Source of the DNA: Nitrospira sp. | GTDB lineage: Bacteria > Nitrospirota > Nitrospiria > Nitrospirales > UBA8639 | Direction: 5' to 3' | NCBI GenBank assembly: GCA_024760505.1 | Contig: CP058931.1 | Location: forward strand, 3,048,001 to 3,112,000 | DNA: 64,000 nt | Shown here: positions 1 through 8,088 of the stretch, one piece after another | Position numbering within the stretch: position 1 is the stretch's first letter | Layout of the letters: each line of letters begins with the position of its first letter | The notes under the pieces: model-generated | Database searches by the model: none | What the model saw: only the letters and a program-made list of their open reading frames with translations | What the model was told of the DNA's origin: nothing | Made by a program: the position numbers and the translations under genes

Positions 1-2
1 AT

Positions 3-983
3 CATGCGGCCGAACGGCACAATGGTATTGTACTCATGGAACGGTGGGCTTCCTCCATTGTGGTCGATGAGGATTTCCATACGGTTCCGGCAGGCTATGC
101 CAACCGGTATTCCTTGCGTGACGGGAGGCTTCAGCCGTCGCTCGAGGCCCTTCAGGGCGATAGGGAAATAACGCAGTGGCAACGAGTTCAACGGGTGCAG
201 GAATTCCTATTACGCCAGCGGCATGCTCCAGGCCAGGGTTTGAATAGCCAGGACGACGGTGAATTACAGGCTCTCCTTTCCGAGTATCGAGATTGGCCGG
301 ATGATGGTGAAGTGCTTAGATGGGCGGCCAAGCTTTGCCAATCGTTGCAGCTATTGGATGGTGAGCGGGCATTTTTGAAACGGATACTGAGTGGGGGAGA
401 AGATCGAGCGGCACGGGAACGACTTGCTAAGCTGGCTCTCAACGGGAAGGATCTGTCTGAGGCGACTGAGCAAATCCAGGCGCTCCTTCAATCTGATCCC
501 AACAATGGGTCGGGTCACTGGTTGCAGGGAATTCTGTTGATGCAATCCCAGCAATGTGGTGAGGCGGCCCTGTCATTTCGTCGCGCTCTGCAATGTGGCG
601 CAGATTCTCGAAAAACCCGTATCGGTTTGGGAATGGCGTGTATGGGAATGGGAGATTTGGAAGAAGCCTGGAAGATTTTTGAACAGGTGATGATCGATCA
701 TCCCGATGATGTTGAAGCCATGAATGGGTTGATTCAGGCCGGAACATCCCTGGAACGATGGAAAGGCTTGGGGGAACGGCTTGCACGGTATGTCGAACGA
801 AACCCCGCAGACTGCGATATGCGCTTTGCTCTGGCCGGGGTGGAATTTCGTGCGAGTCGACTCGATGTGGCCAAGCAACAATTTGAGATGTTAAGCCTCT
901 TAAAGCCTGACTATGAGGGATTACGAGATTTAGAGGTTCTCCTGCAGACGGCACCTCTTGACCGTCATGCCCTCGTAACTTAA
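3..983 (+). CDS. TPR-repeat protein, 5' end outside the window
   Basis: The frame is open from base 3 through an internal ATG at 36, so the true start probably lies upstream and this is a partial gene. The visible part is over 320 residues. It shows degenerate tetratricopeptide helices (a stretch reading GHWLQGILLMQSQQCGEAAL, then GLGMACMGMGDLEEAWKIFE) typical of protein-protein interaction scaffolds. No catalytic domain is seen in the visible part. It lies 33 bp before a GT9 glycosyltransferase and three genes before flagellin, so a scaffold role in flagellin modification is a reasonable inference. The N-terminal part upstream of the window could carry another domain. Confidence 0.7.
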   Translation, partial: HAAERHNGIVLMERWASSIVVDEDFHTVPAGYANRYSLRDGRLQPSLEALQGDREITQWQRVQRVQEFLLRQRHAPGQGLNSQDDGELQALLSEYRDWPDDGEVLRWAAKLCQSLQLLDGERAFLKRILSGGEDRAARERLAKLALNGKDLSEATEQIQALLQSDPNNGSGHWLQGILLMQSQQCGEAALSFRRALQCGADSRKTRIGLGMACMGMGDLEEAWKIFEQVMIDHPDDVEAMNGLIQAGTSLERWKGLGERLARYVERNPADCDMRFALAGVEFRASRLDVAKQQFEMLSLLKPDYEGLRDLEVLLQTAPLDRHALVT

Positions 984-1016
984 ATAGAAGAACTTTTTGC
1001 CTAGTCAAGTTAGCCT

Positions 1017-2252
1017 ATGTCCCGAGCCCTCTTAATACAATTAGCTCGGCTGGGTGATCTGGTCCAATCTCTTCCTGCTTTGACCGCTCTGCAAACTGCC
1101 TATCCTGAGCGACCTCTTGATCTCCTTTGCCCTTCGCCCCTGGTGGCGCTTGGAGAACTTTTCCCTTGTGTGGACAGGGTTTTCCCTTGGAATGGTGAAC
1201 AATGGCATGAATTCGCCACGACCAAGATGACGGATTGTGATCAACAACTTGCCCGAGCCACTCGCTATTTGGCTGACTGTGCCTATCCCCCATATGCATT
1301 GGCCTATAATTTGAATAACCATCCTCGCGGGATACTTGCTGCCCATGTATTGAGTGGTCTGGTCGTTGGTCCTGGCGAGTATGGACCATTGAATCAGACG
1401 CTTCCGGCATGGGCGGGATATTTACGTCGAATTGCTCGAGATCGAGGGAGCAACCGGGTGCATTTAGCGGATGCATTTTGCGGGTTGTGTCAGGTTTCTC
1501 CGCCATTGGATGTTCCCTACTTACAGGCCCAAGAGGTGTCATTGCCCTTTGAGTTGGAACTGCCGGTGAATGGAGAGCCTTCTACTCTTATTGGAATTGT
1601 TCTTGGTGCGGGAGATGCCGACCGGCGAGTTCCCCTTTCTGTGTGGCAAGACCTGATTGCCGCATGCGCTGAGCATATTCCTCAGTGCTACCTGCTTTTG
1701 GTCGGTGGTGCGGGAGAACGGGAAGCGGCATTGGCCTTGGAGCATCGCCTTCCCGCTAAATATCTCAACCGGGTCGTGAATGGGTGTGGCCGGACCTCGT
1801 TGCCCCAGCTTGTGGCTCTTCTTAATCGGTGTCAGTGGGTGGTCGGATCGGATACGGGACCATTGCATCTCGGAGCGATGTGTGGGGCTCGTGCGATCGG
1901 CTGGTATTTCTCCCAGGCCAGAGTCCATGAAACGGGCCCCTATGGGATTGGTCATTATGTGTGGCAACGCACGGGAGCGAAACTTCGGGAGAGCCTGGAT
2001 GTCCGTGACGTAAGCGCTGCTGGATCATCCTCTGCCTATTGGCCTGTGATGGAAACCGTCAATTTAATGCAGGAAGGCACGGTGAATCCCACAACAGATG
2101 GGTGGGATCTCTGGACCAGCAATAGAGATGAGTGGGGGGCGTTTTATACCAGGGATGGTATACCTGACGAGGCTGTCCTCCGGCGAAAAGATACGTGGGA
2201 GGCCCTGTCTCAGCTGGCGAATCAAGGTATTCGGATGGAAGTCTCGAAGTAG
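1017..2252 (+). CDS. GT9 (heptosyltransferase-family) glycosyltransferase
   Basis: A 411-residue protein of the ADP-heptose:LPS heptosyltransferase superfamily (GT9). The N-terminus ALLIQLARLGDLVQSLPAL is the usual first Rossmann strand and GD motif. The donor-site signature VVGSDTGPLHLGAMCGARAI lies in the C-terminal half. Unlike the other four GT9 proteins in this window it lacks the cysteine cluster after that signature. After the GT9 fold it has a tail of about 70 residues rich in Trp and Tyr (DGWDLWTSNRDEW). It sits in a gene set leading to flagellin, not in the LPS cluster, so the acceptor is more likely flagellin or a flagellin glycan. That acceptor is inferred. Confidence 0.8.
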   Translation: MSRALLIQLARLGDLVQSLPALTALQTAYPERPLDLLCPSPLVALGELFPCVDRVFPWNGEQWHEFATTKMTDCDQQLARATRYLADCAYPPYALAYNLNNHPRGILAAHVLSGLVVGPGEYGPLNQTLPAWAGYLRRIARDRGSNRVHLADAFCGLCQVSPPLDVPYLQAQEVSLPFELELPVNGEPSTLIGIVLGAGDADRRVPLSVWQDLIAACAEHIPQCYLLLVGGAGEREAALALEHRLPAKYLNRVVNGCGRTSLPQLVALLNRCQWVVGSDTGPLHLGAMCGARAIGWYFSQARVHETGPYGIGHYVWQRTGAKLRESLDVRDVSAAGSSSAYWPVMETVNLMQEGTVNPTTDGWDLWTSNRDEWGAFYTRDGIPDEAVLRRKDTWEALSQLANQGIRMEVSK

Positions 2253-2321
2253 TCGGGAAGGCTCCCGGGAGGTTTAAGGCAGGGGGCGGTGTTTCCAGGG
2301 CAATCAACCAGGAACAGATAA

Positions 2322-4139
2322 ATGGACGTGTTGAAACAAAATATCGGTATTCTTCGCGACCAGGATCCGATACTTGCCGCTCAGATCCTCCAGGTACCAG
2401 GAGGAACCCTGTCGATCCAACCAGCTAAATCTGGAATGCCCACCGCGCTTGTCGACTCCCGATATCTCCATAGTGCGTATGATCCGGTTCGCGAGGCGAA
2501 GCGATGGGCTGAAGAACGCGTGAAAGAGTGTCAAGCAGAGGAAACTCTTGTCCTCCTTGGCGTGGGACTGCTCTATCATGTGCAAGCCTTGCGTCAGATG
2601 TTGCCCCATGACCAGGTCATAATGGTCGTCGTGCCGGATCTTTCGGAATTTGCGGATTGTGTCTCGGTCCGGGCGCTGGAAGGGTGGGGTGAAGGGGTGA
2701 TATGGCTGACGGGTTCCATGGCTGATATGGCTGTCCAAGTGACACAGGAAGCCAAGCGGGTGCGGGTTCTGAGTTACGAACCTGCGGCCACGGTTCATCG
2801 TGAGACCTATGAACACTTTCGTCTGCAGCTTCGTGAGCATCTCGCTCAACATTTAAGCGGGGCGCTTCACATCATGGTGGTCGGACCTATTTATGGCGGG
2901 TCGTTGCCGATCGCCCGATATGTGGTCAATGCCTTGGAAGGTCTTGGACATCGTGTAAGTTGGGTGGATCATAGTCCTCATTATGCGGGATATCAGAATT
3001 TGGAAACGATCCGTGATCACCGGTTGCGGCTCACCGTCCAGCAACGGATGAGTGAAATGCTGGCGGTGATAAGCCTTGCTCATGTGGCAGAAGATCCCCC
3101 GGATCTCGTGTTAGCTTTGTCCCAGGCGCCATTGACCATGGCCGTTTTAGAGCAAATGCGTCGAAAGAAGGTGTTAACGGCCATGTGGTTTGTGGAAAAT
3201 TTTCGGCATTTAACCTATTGGCAGCAGATGGTAACGGGGTATGACTTTTGGTTTGTGATGCAACAAGCGGCATGCTTGGACGCTTTCAGAAAAGCCGGCG
3301 CCAAACACGTCTCGTATCTTCCCTTAGCTGCTGATCCGGCCATTCATCAACCTGTGGCCTTCACGGCAAAAGAGGGACAGGAGTTTGGTGCCGACGTCTC
3401 GTTTTTAGGAGCAGGGTATAGAAATCGGCGACATATCCTCCCATCCCTGGTAGGTCATGAGTGGACATTTAAATTGTGGGGGAATGAATGGGACAACCCG
3501 GGAGCGTTAGCGCCGGTTCTTCAGAGAGGGGGCGCACGGATTGATACCTCCACCAGTGTAAAAATTTTCAATGCTACCTCGGTCAATATTAATTTGCATT
3601 CGTATACGGGAGATGGATTCGATCCGGAGGGAGATGGAGTGAATCCCAGGACATTTGAATTAGCCAGTTGCGGGGCGTTTCAAGTGGTTGATACTCGAAC
3701 CTTGCTCCCGGCCCTCTTTGATGAATCGATGATGGCGGTAATCAACAATCCGGATCAGCTCCTCCCAACCGTCCAAACCTATCTCCACGAACCAGCCAGG
3801 CGAGCGGCCATGGCTGAATTGTCCCGGAAGCGGGTATTAGAGGCGCATACATACGGCCATCGAATGAAGACCTTCTTAGGCGCCGTGGGCATGGCGAGTC
3901 CTGACCGGTTAGGATCTATCCTTCAGGGAGACCGTCATGCTGAATCCTTAGTGGCGCGAAGTGGGCAGACCCCGGAATTAATTCCAATGCTGAAGCAGTT
4001 TCCTCAAACTGATCGTGTGGAGTTAGTGGATGTGGCGAAAAGTATTCGGAACAAAGGGCCTGAAGCCCGGTTGAACCGTGAAGAACTACTGATTTTGATG
4101 ATGGATGAATACCGCCAGGAAAAACGGGATTTTCTCTGA
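2322..4139 (+). CDS. CgeB-like glycosyltransferase with Maf-like N-terminal part
   Basis: 605 residues. The first 170 or so resemble the N-terminal part of Maf/DUF115 motility-associated proteins (ETLVLLGVGLLYHVQALRQ). Residues from about 185 on look like CgeB/DUF3880 GT-B glycosyltransferases. They include a VVGPIYGGSLPIARYVVNAL strand, a WFVENFRHLTYW segment, and the donor-domain signature NPRTFELASCGAFQVVDTR. CgeB-like enzymes beside flagellin genes commonly take part in flagellin glycosylation. Here the gene lies between two GT9 genes, three genes before fliC. ATG 2322 is the start used. The last 90 residues are helical and not recognised. Substrate is not readable from the sequence. Confidence 0.72.
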   Translation: MDVLKQNIGILRDQDPILAAQILQVPGGTLSIQPAKSGMPTALVDSRYLHSAYDPVREAKRWAEERVKECQAEETLVLLGVGLLYHVQALRQMLPHDQVIMVVVPDLSEFADCVSVRALEGWGEGVIWLTGSMADMAVQVTQEAKRVRVLSYEPAATVHRETYEHFRLQLREHLAQHLSGALHIMVVGPIYGGSLPIARYVVNALEGLGHRVSWVDHSPHYAGYQNLETIRDHRLRLTVQQRMSEMLAVISLAHVAEDPPDLVLALSQAPLTMAVLEQMRRKKVLTAMWFVENFRHLTYWQQMVTGYDFWFVMQQAACLDAFRKAGAKHVSYLPLAADPAIHQPVAFTAKEGQEFGADVSFLGAGYRNRRHILPSLVGHEWTFKLWGNEWDNPGALAPVLQRGGARIDTSTSVKIFNATSVNINLHSYTGDGFDPEGDGVNPRTFELASCGAFQVVDTRTLLPALFDESMMAVINNPDQLLPTVQTYLHEPARRAAMAELSRKRVLEAHTYGHRMKTFLGAVGMASPDRLGSILQGDRHAESLVARSGQTPELIPMLKQFPQTDRVELVDVAKSIRNKGPEARLNREELLILMMDEYRQEKRDFL

Positions 4140-4178
4140 ACCTGTGATGGGATAATTTTCCGCTACCGCCAATTATTG

Positions 4179-5834
4179 ATGAATAAACAAGTCCTCATTA
4201 TTAATATTACCCGGATGGGTGATTTAATTCAGATGGTGCCCCTTCTTTCACGGTTGGAGGAAGAATGGCCTGGTGTGGCCATTGATCTGATTGTTGATAA
4301 AGAATTTGCCCATGTCGCCAACCTTATTCCTGGCATTCGACAGGTGTTGATGTTTGACTTTCAGCTGCTGATGGATGAAAGCCGGGTGCGAGCGCGAGAC
4401 GTGGTTTCCCTCTACCGGGAACTTGCCGGCTGGGTTCAACCGTTACTTCAGGTTGGGTACGATCGTGTTGTGAACCTGACCTTTAATCGCCGCAGTGCGT
4501 TTCTGATGAAATATTTCGGGTGTGTGGATGAGCGAGGAATGACCACGACCCAGGATGGGAGTTTCGTGGTGAAAAATCCTTGGATGAAATATTTCGTGGA
4601 TTTCCATGTGTATCGACAATTGAATCGGTTCAATATCGTGGATCTTTTTTCGCTTGGTGGGAGCGGGCCGGGTTCGTTTTACCCTCTTCGCTTATCTGTG
4701 CCTCAGCACATGAAAGAATGGGCACGGACCTATGTGAGACAAGCAGGGACAGCCGATGAGTGGATTGGCATTCAAGTCGGCGCCAGTGATCCGATGAAAG
4801 CCTGGCGACCGGAATACTTTGGACAAATGATGGCGTACCTCAGCCAAAAACGGCCAGTCGGATTTGTGTTAATTGGCACGAAGAAAGAAGAAGCGGATGT
4901 TCAGGAGGCCATTCGGTGTTACCGGCAGGCGGGAGGATTGGGAAACATATGTGAAGCCGTTGGCCAAACGACTATACCGCAACTGGTGGCTTTGCTGGAC
5001 CATTGTGTCTTGATGGTGACCAATGACACGGGGCCCATGCACATGGCTGTGGGAGTGAATACGCCGGTCCTGAACGTGTCGGTGGGCCATGTGAATTTTT
5101 GGGAAACCGGACCGTTTGGACCAGGGCATTGGGTGGTTCAGCCCGAGATCATGTGTGGCCCATGCGGATTCGATAAGGTCTGCCCTCACCATGCCTGTAA
5201 AGACCAGATCATTCCTCAAGAAGTGGCCGAGCTCTGCTTACATCTCTTGGGTAATCATCCCTTCCCATCGTTTTCGTCCAAGATTCGAGTATATGAAGGC
5301 GGCGTCAATGAAGATCAGTTAGGGACATTTATGGTAAGAGCGGGAACCGAAGAGCCACGGGTCTCCTGGTATGCCGAGTATTGGCGGCAATACTGGTATA
5401 AATCCTTTACCGGGAACCCTAGCCTGGTCCCTTTTTCCTCAACGCCACCACCGGATTTTTCAGACTGCGAGCAGGTATGGCGTCGTTTGGCTCCCCAGCT
5501 CGATCAGTTGTGTATTCAAGCCGACACCGTATTGGATCTGTGTCGTCAAAGGCCTATCCCGGTTGACAGGTTAAAGGCGCGCCAGTACCAGTTAAAAGTT
5601 GACACACTCACGATGCAACAGGTCGCCAGGCCGTCATTGGCCTTTGGCCCTTTAGCGATGGCCTTTTTTCGAGATACCTTTAGCTTGGAGTCCTTGACCC
5701 TTAGCGGCATGGCCGAGGAACATGCTCGAGCGTATCACGTATTTCGCACTCGAGGGGAAGAAAATTATCGGCGGTTAGAAGGAATGTTTTCTCATGATCC
5801 AAGGGGGATTCTGTATGCACGTACAATTGGATGA
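4179..5834 (+). CDS. GT9 glycosyltransferase with long C-terminal extension
   Basis: 551 residues from ATG 4179 (a TTG at 4176 directly precedes it). The first 365 residues are a GT9 heptosyltransferase-type fold. The start is QVLIINITRMGDLIQMVPLL and the donor signature is VTNDTGPMHMAVGVNTPVL. A four-cysteine cluster CGPCGFDKVCPHHAC follows. The remaining 185 residues are an unrecognised, mostly helical extension opening with VSWYAEYWRQYWYKSF. The 1017 gene carries a shorter tail of the same Trp/Tyr-rich character, so the two may share an architecture. It overlaps the next gene by 20 bp, which suggests translational coupling. Probable role: flagellin glycan assembly (inferred from position). 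Confidence 0.78.
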   Translation: MNKQVLIINITRMGDLIQMVPLLSRLEEEWPGVAIDLIVDKEFAHVANLIPGIRQVLMFDFQLLMDESRVRARDVVSLYRELAGWVQPLLQVGYDRVVNLTFNRRSAFLMKYFGCVDERGMTTTQDGSFVVKNPWMKYFVDFHVYRQLNRFNIVDLFSLGGSGPGSFYPLRLSVPQHMKEWARTYVRQAGTADEWIGIQVGASDPMKAWRPEYFGQMMAYLSQKRPVGFVLIGTKKEEADVQEAIRCYRQAGGLGNICEAVGQTTIPQLVALLDHCVLMVTNDTGPMHMAVGVNTPVLNVSVGHVNFWETGPFGPGHWVVQPEIMCGPCGFDKVCPHHACKDQIIPQEVAELCLHLLGNHPFPSFSSKIRVYEGGVNEDQLGTFMVRAGTEEPRVSWYAEYWRQYWYKSFTGNPSLVPFSSTPPPDFSDCEQVWRRLAPQLDQLCIQADTVLDLCRQRPIPVDRLKARQYQLKVDTLTMQQVARPSLAFGPLAMAFFRDTFSLESLTLSGMAEEHARAYHVFRTRGEENYRRLEGMFSHDPRGILYARTIG

Positions 5835-6363
5835 AGAAATCTGGGAAGTGGGTGATCGTGTTCAGCTAGGGGAGGTTCTGGCTAATTTGAGTGACCGCGC
5901 TCAGGCCAAAGGGTGTTTGGTGACGGAATTAATGGTTGGTAATCGGAAGATGACGGATCGGGAGTTAGTGCCTCCCACCCTGGCTCAAGTGGCGAGCTCG
6001 TTTGGATCGATAGCAGCCGTGAGCAAACATGTGGAATCCATCGTGCAGTACTCTGAAAAAACGGGTCAAAAATTCGGAGTACAGCTACGCGATCAAGGAC
6101 AGAAGTTTGTTAATGCTTTCCGACAAGGGGATGGAAAATATTACCAGTTAGACCAATGGTTTGGTCAAATAGCCGATTACCTTGAATGGCTACAGATTCA
6201 TGAATCTATGGGGCTTAAAAAGCCTGAGGGTATCCATGACCTATCGTTCTGGGTCAAAGAATTACTGAATGCTCGAGAAAACGAAGATGGGGTTCGAATC
6301 GCAGACATGTTGGAGTATGAAGTGATTCCTTGCCTTACTCGAAATATTACCCCTCTCCTGTAA
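5815..6363 (+). CDS. Unknown protein between glycosyltransferase and flagellin genes
   Basis: I do not recognise this 182-residue protein. ATG 5815 is preferred over an upstream ATG at 5794 because AAGGGGG (5801-5807) sits 7 bases before it. The protein is soluble and mostly helical with no signal peptide. It has a predicted amphipathic stretch (residues 60-100) and a Trp-rich segment LDQWFGQIADYLEWLQ. It overlaps the preceding GT9 gene by 20 bp and ends 302 bp before flagellin. It could be a regulator, chaperone or accessory factor for flagellin modification; nothing in the sequence decides this. Confidence 0.75.
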   Translation: MHVQLDEEIWEVGDRVQLGEVLANLSDRAQAKGCLVTELMVGNRKMTDRELVPPTLAQVASSFGSIAAVSKHVESIVQYSEKTGQKFGVQLRDQGQKFVNAFRQGDGKYYQLDQWFGQIADYLEWLQIHESMGLKKPEGIHDLSFWVKELLNARENEDGVRIADMLEYEVIPCLTRNITPLL

Positions 6364-6665
6364 CGCCAAGCTTTCTCATCCTTCCGTTCCCTGTATCTTC
6401 CTATGGAGTACCACTGCAGGATATGGTAGGAAGTTGCCTCTGGTTTTCCGGTCAGGTTACTTCGTGAATATTCAATGGGTTTCTTATAGGGAACGCAAGT
6501 AATTGGCTAGCCTCTCCTCAAGTTTTCCTCATGGTGGTCGATACATACCGGTAGACGTGGAAATTGGTTCAATTTACAACTTTCGAGGAGGCCAATCGGC
6601 TCAACTCATTTATTGTCTTCCTCAAGGGACGGATCCTTTGAGGTGCAGCCATCAAGGAGGAAAGT
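6364..6665 (+). other. Intergenic leader upstream of flagellin
   Basis: 302 bp without an ORF. I looked for sigma-28 (TAAA-N15-GCCGATAA) and sigma-54 (GG-N10-GC) elements. The closest matches (GCCAATCG at 6591 and TGGTAGGAAGTTGC at 6425) have wrong spacing, so no promoter is called. A strong ribosome-binding site AAGGAGG lies at 6654-6660, just before the fliC ATG. A second GAGGAGG at 6584-6590 has no start codon after it. Transcription of flagellin very likely starts within this stretch. Confidence 0.4.
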
Positions 6666-7493
6666 ATGGCACTTGTCGTTAACAACAACATCGCATCACT
6701 CAACGCTCAAAGGAATTTGGGCGTGTCCAGTTCCCAATTGGAAGGGTCGGTTGCCCGTCTTTCTTCGGGTTTGCGAATAACCCGTGCGGCAGATGATGCC
6801 GCAGGTTTAGGAATTTCCGAAACCTTGCGGGCTCAGATTCGTAGTATTAATCAAGCGGTCAGAAATTCCAACGACGGCATCAGTTTACTGCAAATTGCTG
6901 ACGGTGGTGCGGAAGGCATCGGCAATCTGTTGGGCCGCCTTCGGGAACTAGCCGAGCAATCAGCCAGTGGAATCCTTGGCTCGAATGAACGATCCTTCCT
7001 TGATCAGGAGTTTGTGGCCCTTCGCTCTGAAATCGATCGAATCTCCTCTGTGACAGAGTTTAACGGAGTGAAACTGTTAAGTGGAACCGATAATGACTCC
7101 TTGAGTATCCAAATTGGTTTCCGGAGTTCAGCGAATGATACGCTTTCCTTGTCACTCAATGACTTGAACACAAATACCTTAAACCTTGCCTCGACCAATG
7201 TGTCGACTTCCGGCAATGCCTTAGACGCATTGTCTAACATTGATAGCGCCATTAGTGCCGTGGCGTCTGCTCGTGCAAATATCGGGTCTTTGCAAAACAG
7301 GATTGATGCTGCTGTCGGCAATCTGCAAGTTGCCGGTGAAAATATCACCGCTGCCGAATCACGGATTCGTGATGCTGATATTGCCTTTGAGTCAGCGAAG
7401 TTCGTCAGGAACCAAATATTAGTTCAGGCCGGTACCTCAATATTGGCTCAAGCCAATACGTTGCCTCAGCAAGCCCTCGCCTTGCTGCAGTAA
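6666..7493 (+). CDS. fliC: Flagellin
   Basis: A 275-residue short flagellin, the filament subunit exported through the flagellar type III system. The N-terminal D0/D1 helix is canonical (VNNNIASLNAQRNLGVSSS, then RLSSGLRITRAADDAAGLGI). The C-terminus (ILAQANTLPQQALALLQ) is also canonical. The central region is very short and Ser/Thr/Asn-rich (for example TSGNALDALSN), so D2/D3 domains are absent and the surface offers many O-glycosylation sites. An ideal AAGGAGG site lies 5 bases before the ATG. A strong hairpin terminator follows 7 bp after the stop, so fliC is probably its own transcript. Confidence 0.97.
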   Translation: MALVVNNNIASLNAQRNLGVSSSQLEGSVARLSSGLRITRAADDAAGLGISETLRAQIRSINQAVRNSNDGISLLQIADGGAEGIGNLLGRLRELAEQSASGILGSNERSFLDQEFVALRSEIDRISSVTEFNGVKLLSGTDNDSLSIQIGFRSSANDTLSLSLNDLNTNTLNLASTNVSTSGNALDALSNIDSAISAVASARANIGSLQNRIDAAVGNLQVAGENITAAESRIRDADIAFESAKFVRNQILVQAGTSILAQANTLPQQALALLQ

Positions 7494-7500
7494 TCCGTTA

Positions 7501-7537
7501 AAAGGAGAAACCGGGGCTTAGGCCCGGTTTCTCCTTT
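7501..7537 (+). terminator. Rho-independent-type hairpin after flagellin
   Basis: A perfect 15-bp stem (7501-7515 with 7523-7537) encloses a 7-base loop. The 3' arm ends in CTCCTTT. It starts 7 bp after the fliC stop. The stem is nearly symmetrical, so it could also stabilise the abundant flagellin mRNA. The T-run after it is short (TTTAAG), so termination efficiency is uncertain. Confidence 0.75.
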
Positions 7538-7547
7538 AAGAAAGTTG

Positions 7548-7557
7548 GGGTTAACCC
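7548..7557. promoter_or_regulatory. GGGTTAACCC palindrome just before flaG
   Basis: A perfect 10-bp palindrome ends three bases before the flaG start codon, exactly where a ribosome-binding site would be. It contains no good Shine-Dalgarno core on the + strand beyond GGGG. It may be chance, or a protein or RNA fold site affecting flaG translation. Confidence 0.25.
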
Positions 7558-7560
7558 ATT

Positions 7561-7959
7561 ATGATTTCAACACTATCTGACAGCACCTCTTTCATAAATA
7601 TCTCAGTTGGAAATGAGATTCGCGTGCGGGATGGACAGAAGCCTATCACGGGAGATATTCATCGCAAATCAGAGACAAAACAGCCAGTTTATGCCTCAGA
7701 CCCTACTGAGGATTCAACGGCCAATGAAACATTGACGGCGGAGCAAGTCCAAGCAACGGTGGCTCGCATTCAAGAAACGGTGAAGCAGGTTGATCCCCGG
7801 ATTGAGATCTCCTTGGAAAAGGATATCAATCAGGTGATCTTTCGAGTCGTGGATAAAGAATCAGGTGACCTTATCCGACAAATACCTTCAGAACAGATGG
7901 TAGATCTTGCGCGGTTATTTTCCGGACAGTCAGGTTTGTTTGTAGAAGAGAACATTTAG
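7561..7959 (+). CDS. flaG: FlaG family protein
   Basis: 132 residues. The C-terminal half carries the FlaG domain. It matches the family core at FRVVDKESGDLIRQIPSEQM followed by a short amphipathic helix. The first 60 residues are low-complexity and polar, as is usual in FlaG proteins. FlaG proteins affect filament length and lie between fliC and fliD in many bacteria, as here. The gene follows the fliC terminator by 23 bp, so its expression depends on read-through or a promoter of its own that I cannot identify. Confidence 0.85.
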   Translation: MISTLSDSTSFINISVGNEIRVRDGQKPITGDIHRKSETKQPVYASDPTEDSTANETLTAEQVQATVARIQETVKQVDPRIEISLEKDINQVIFRVVDKESGDLIRQIPSEQMVDLARLFSGQSGLFVEENI

Positions 7960-8050
7960 TCTACGTTTCAATTCACTTGCAGTTCATGAACCCAGAGTCC
8001 CTGCCCCTGAGAGAACGCGTATTCGTGAAACAATGGGAGACCATTAAGCG

Positions 8051-8078
8051 TTTCGTCATGTTATAGAGAATGACGAAA
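8051..8078 (+). promoter_or_regulatory. 9-bp inverted repeat overlapping the fliD ribosome-binding site
   Basis: TTTCGTCAT (8051-8059) and ATGACGAAA (8070-8078) are perfect complements across a 10-base spacer. The 3' arm covers part of the likely fliD ribosome-binding site (AAAGGA, 8076-8081), and the ATG follows at 8089. As RNA this could mask the site; as DNA it could be an operator. Symmetry and position are seen; function is inferred. Confidence 0.4.
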
Positions 8079-8088
8079 GGAATATCGG

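Noticed and set aside
6420..6600. Sigma-54 or sigma-28 promoter before flagellin
   Set aside because: Partial boxes (TGGTAGGAAGTTGC and GCCAATCG) have wrong spacing or too few matches, so no promoter is called.
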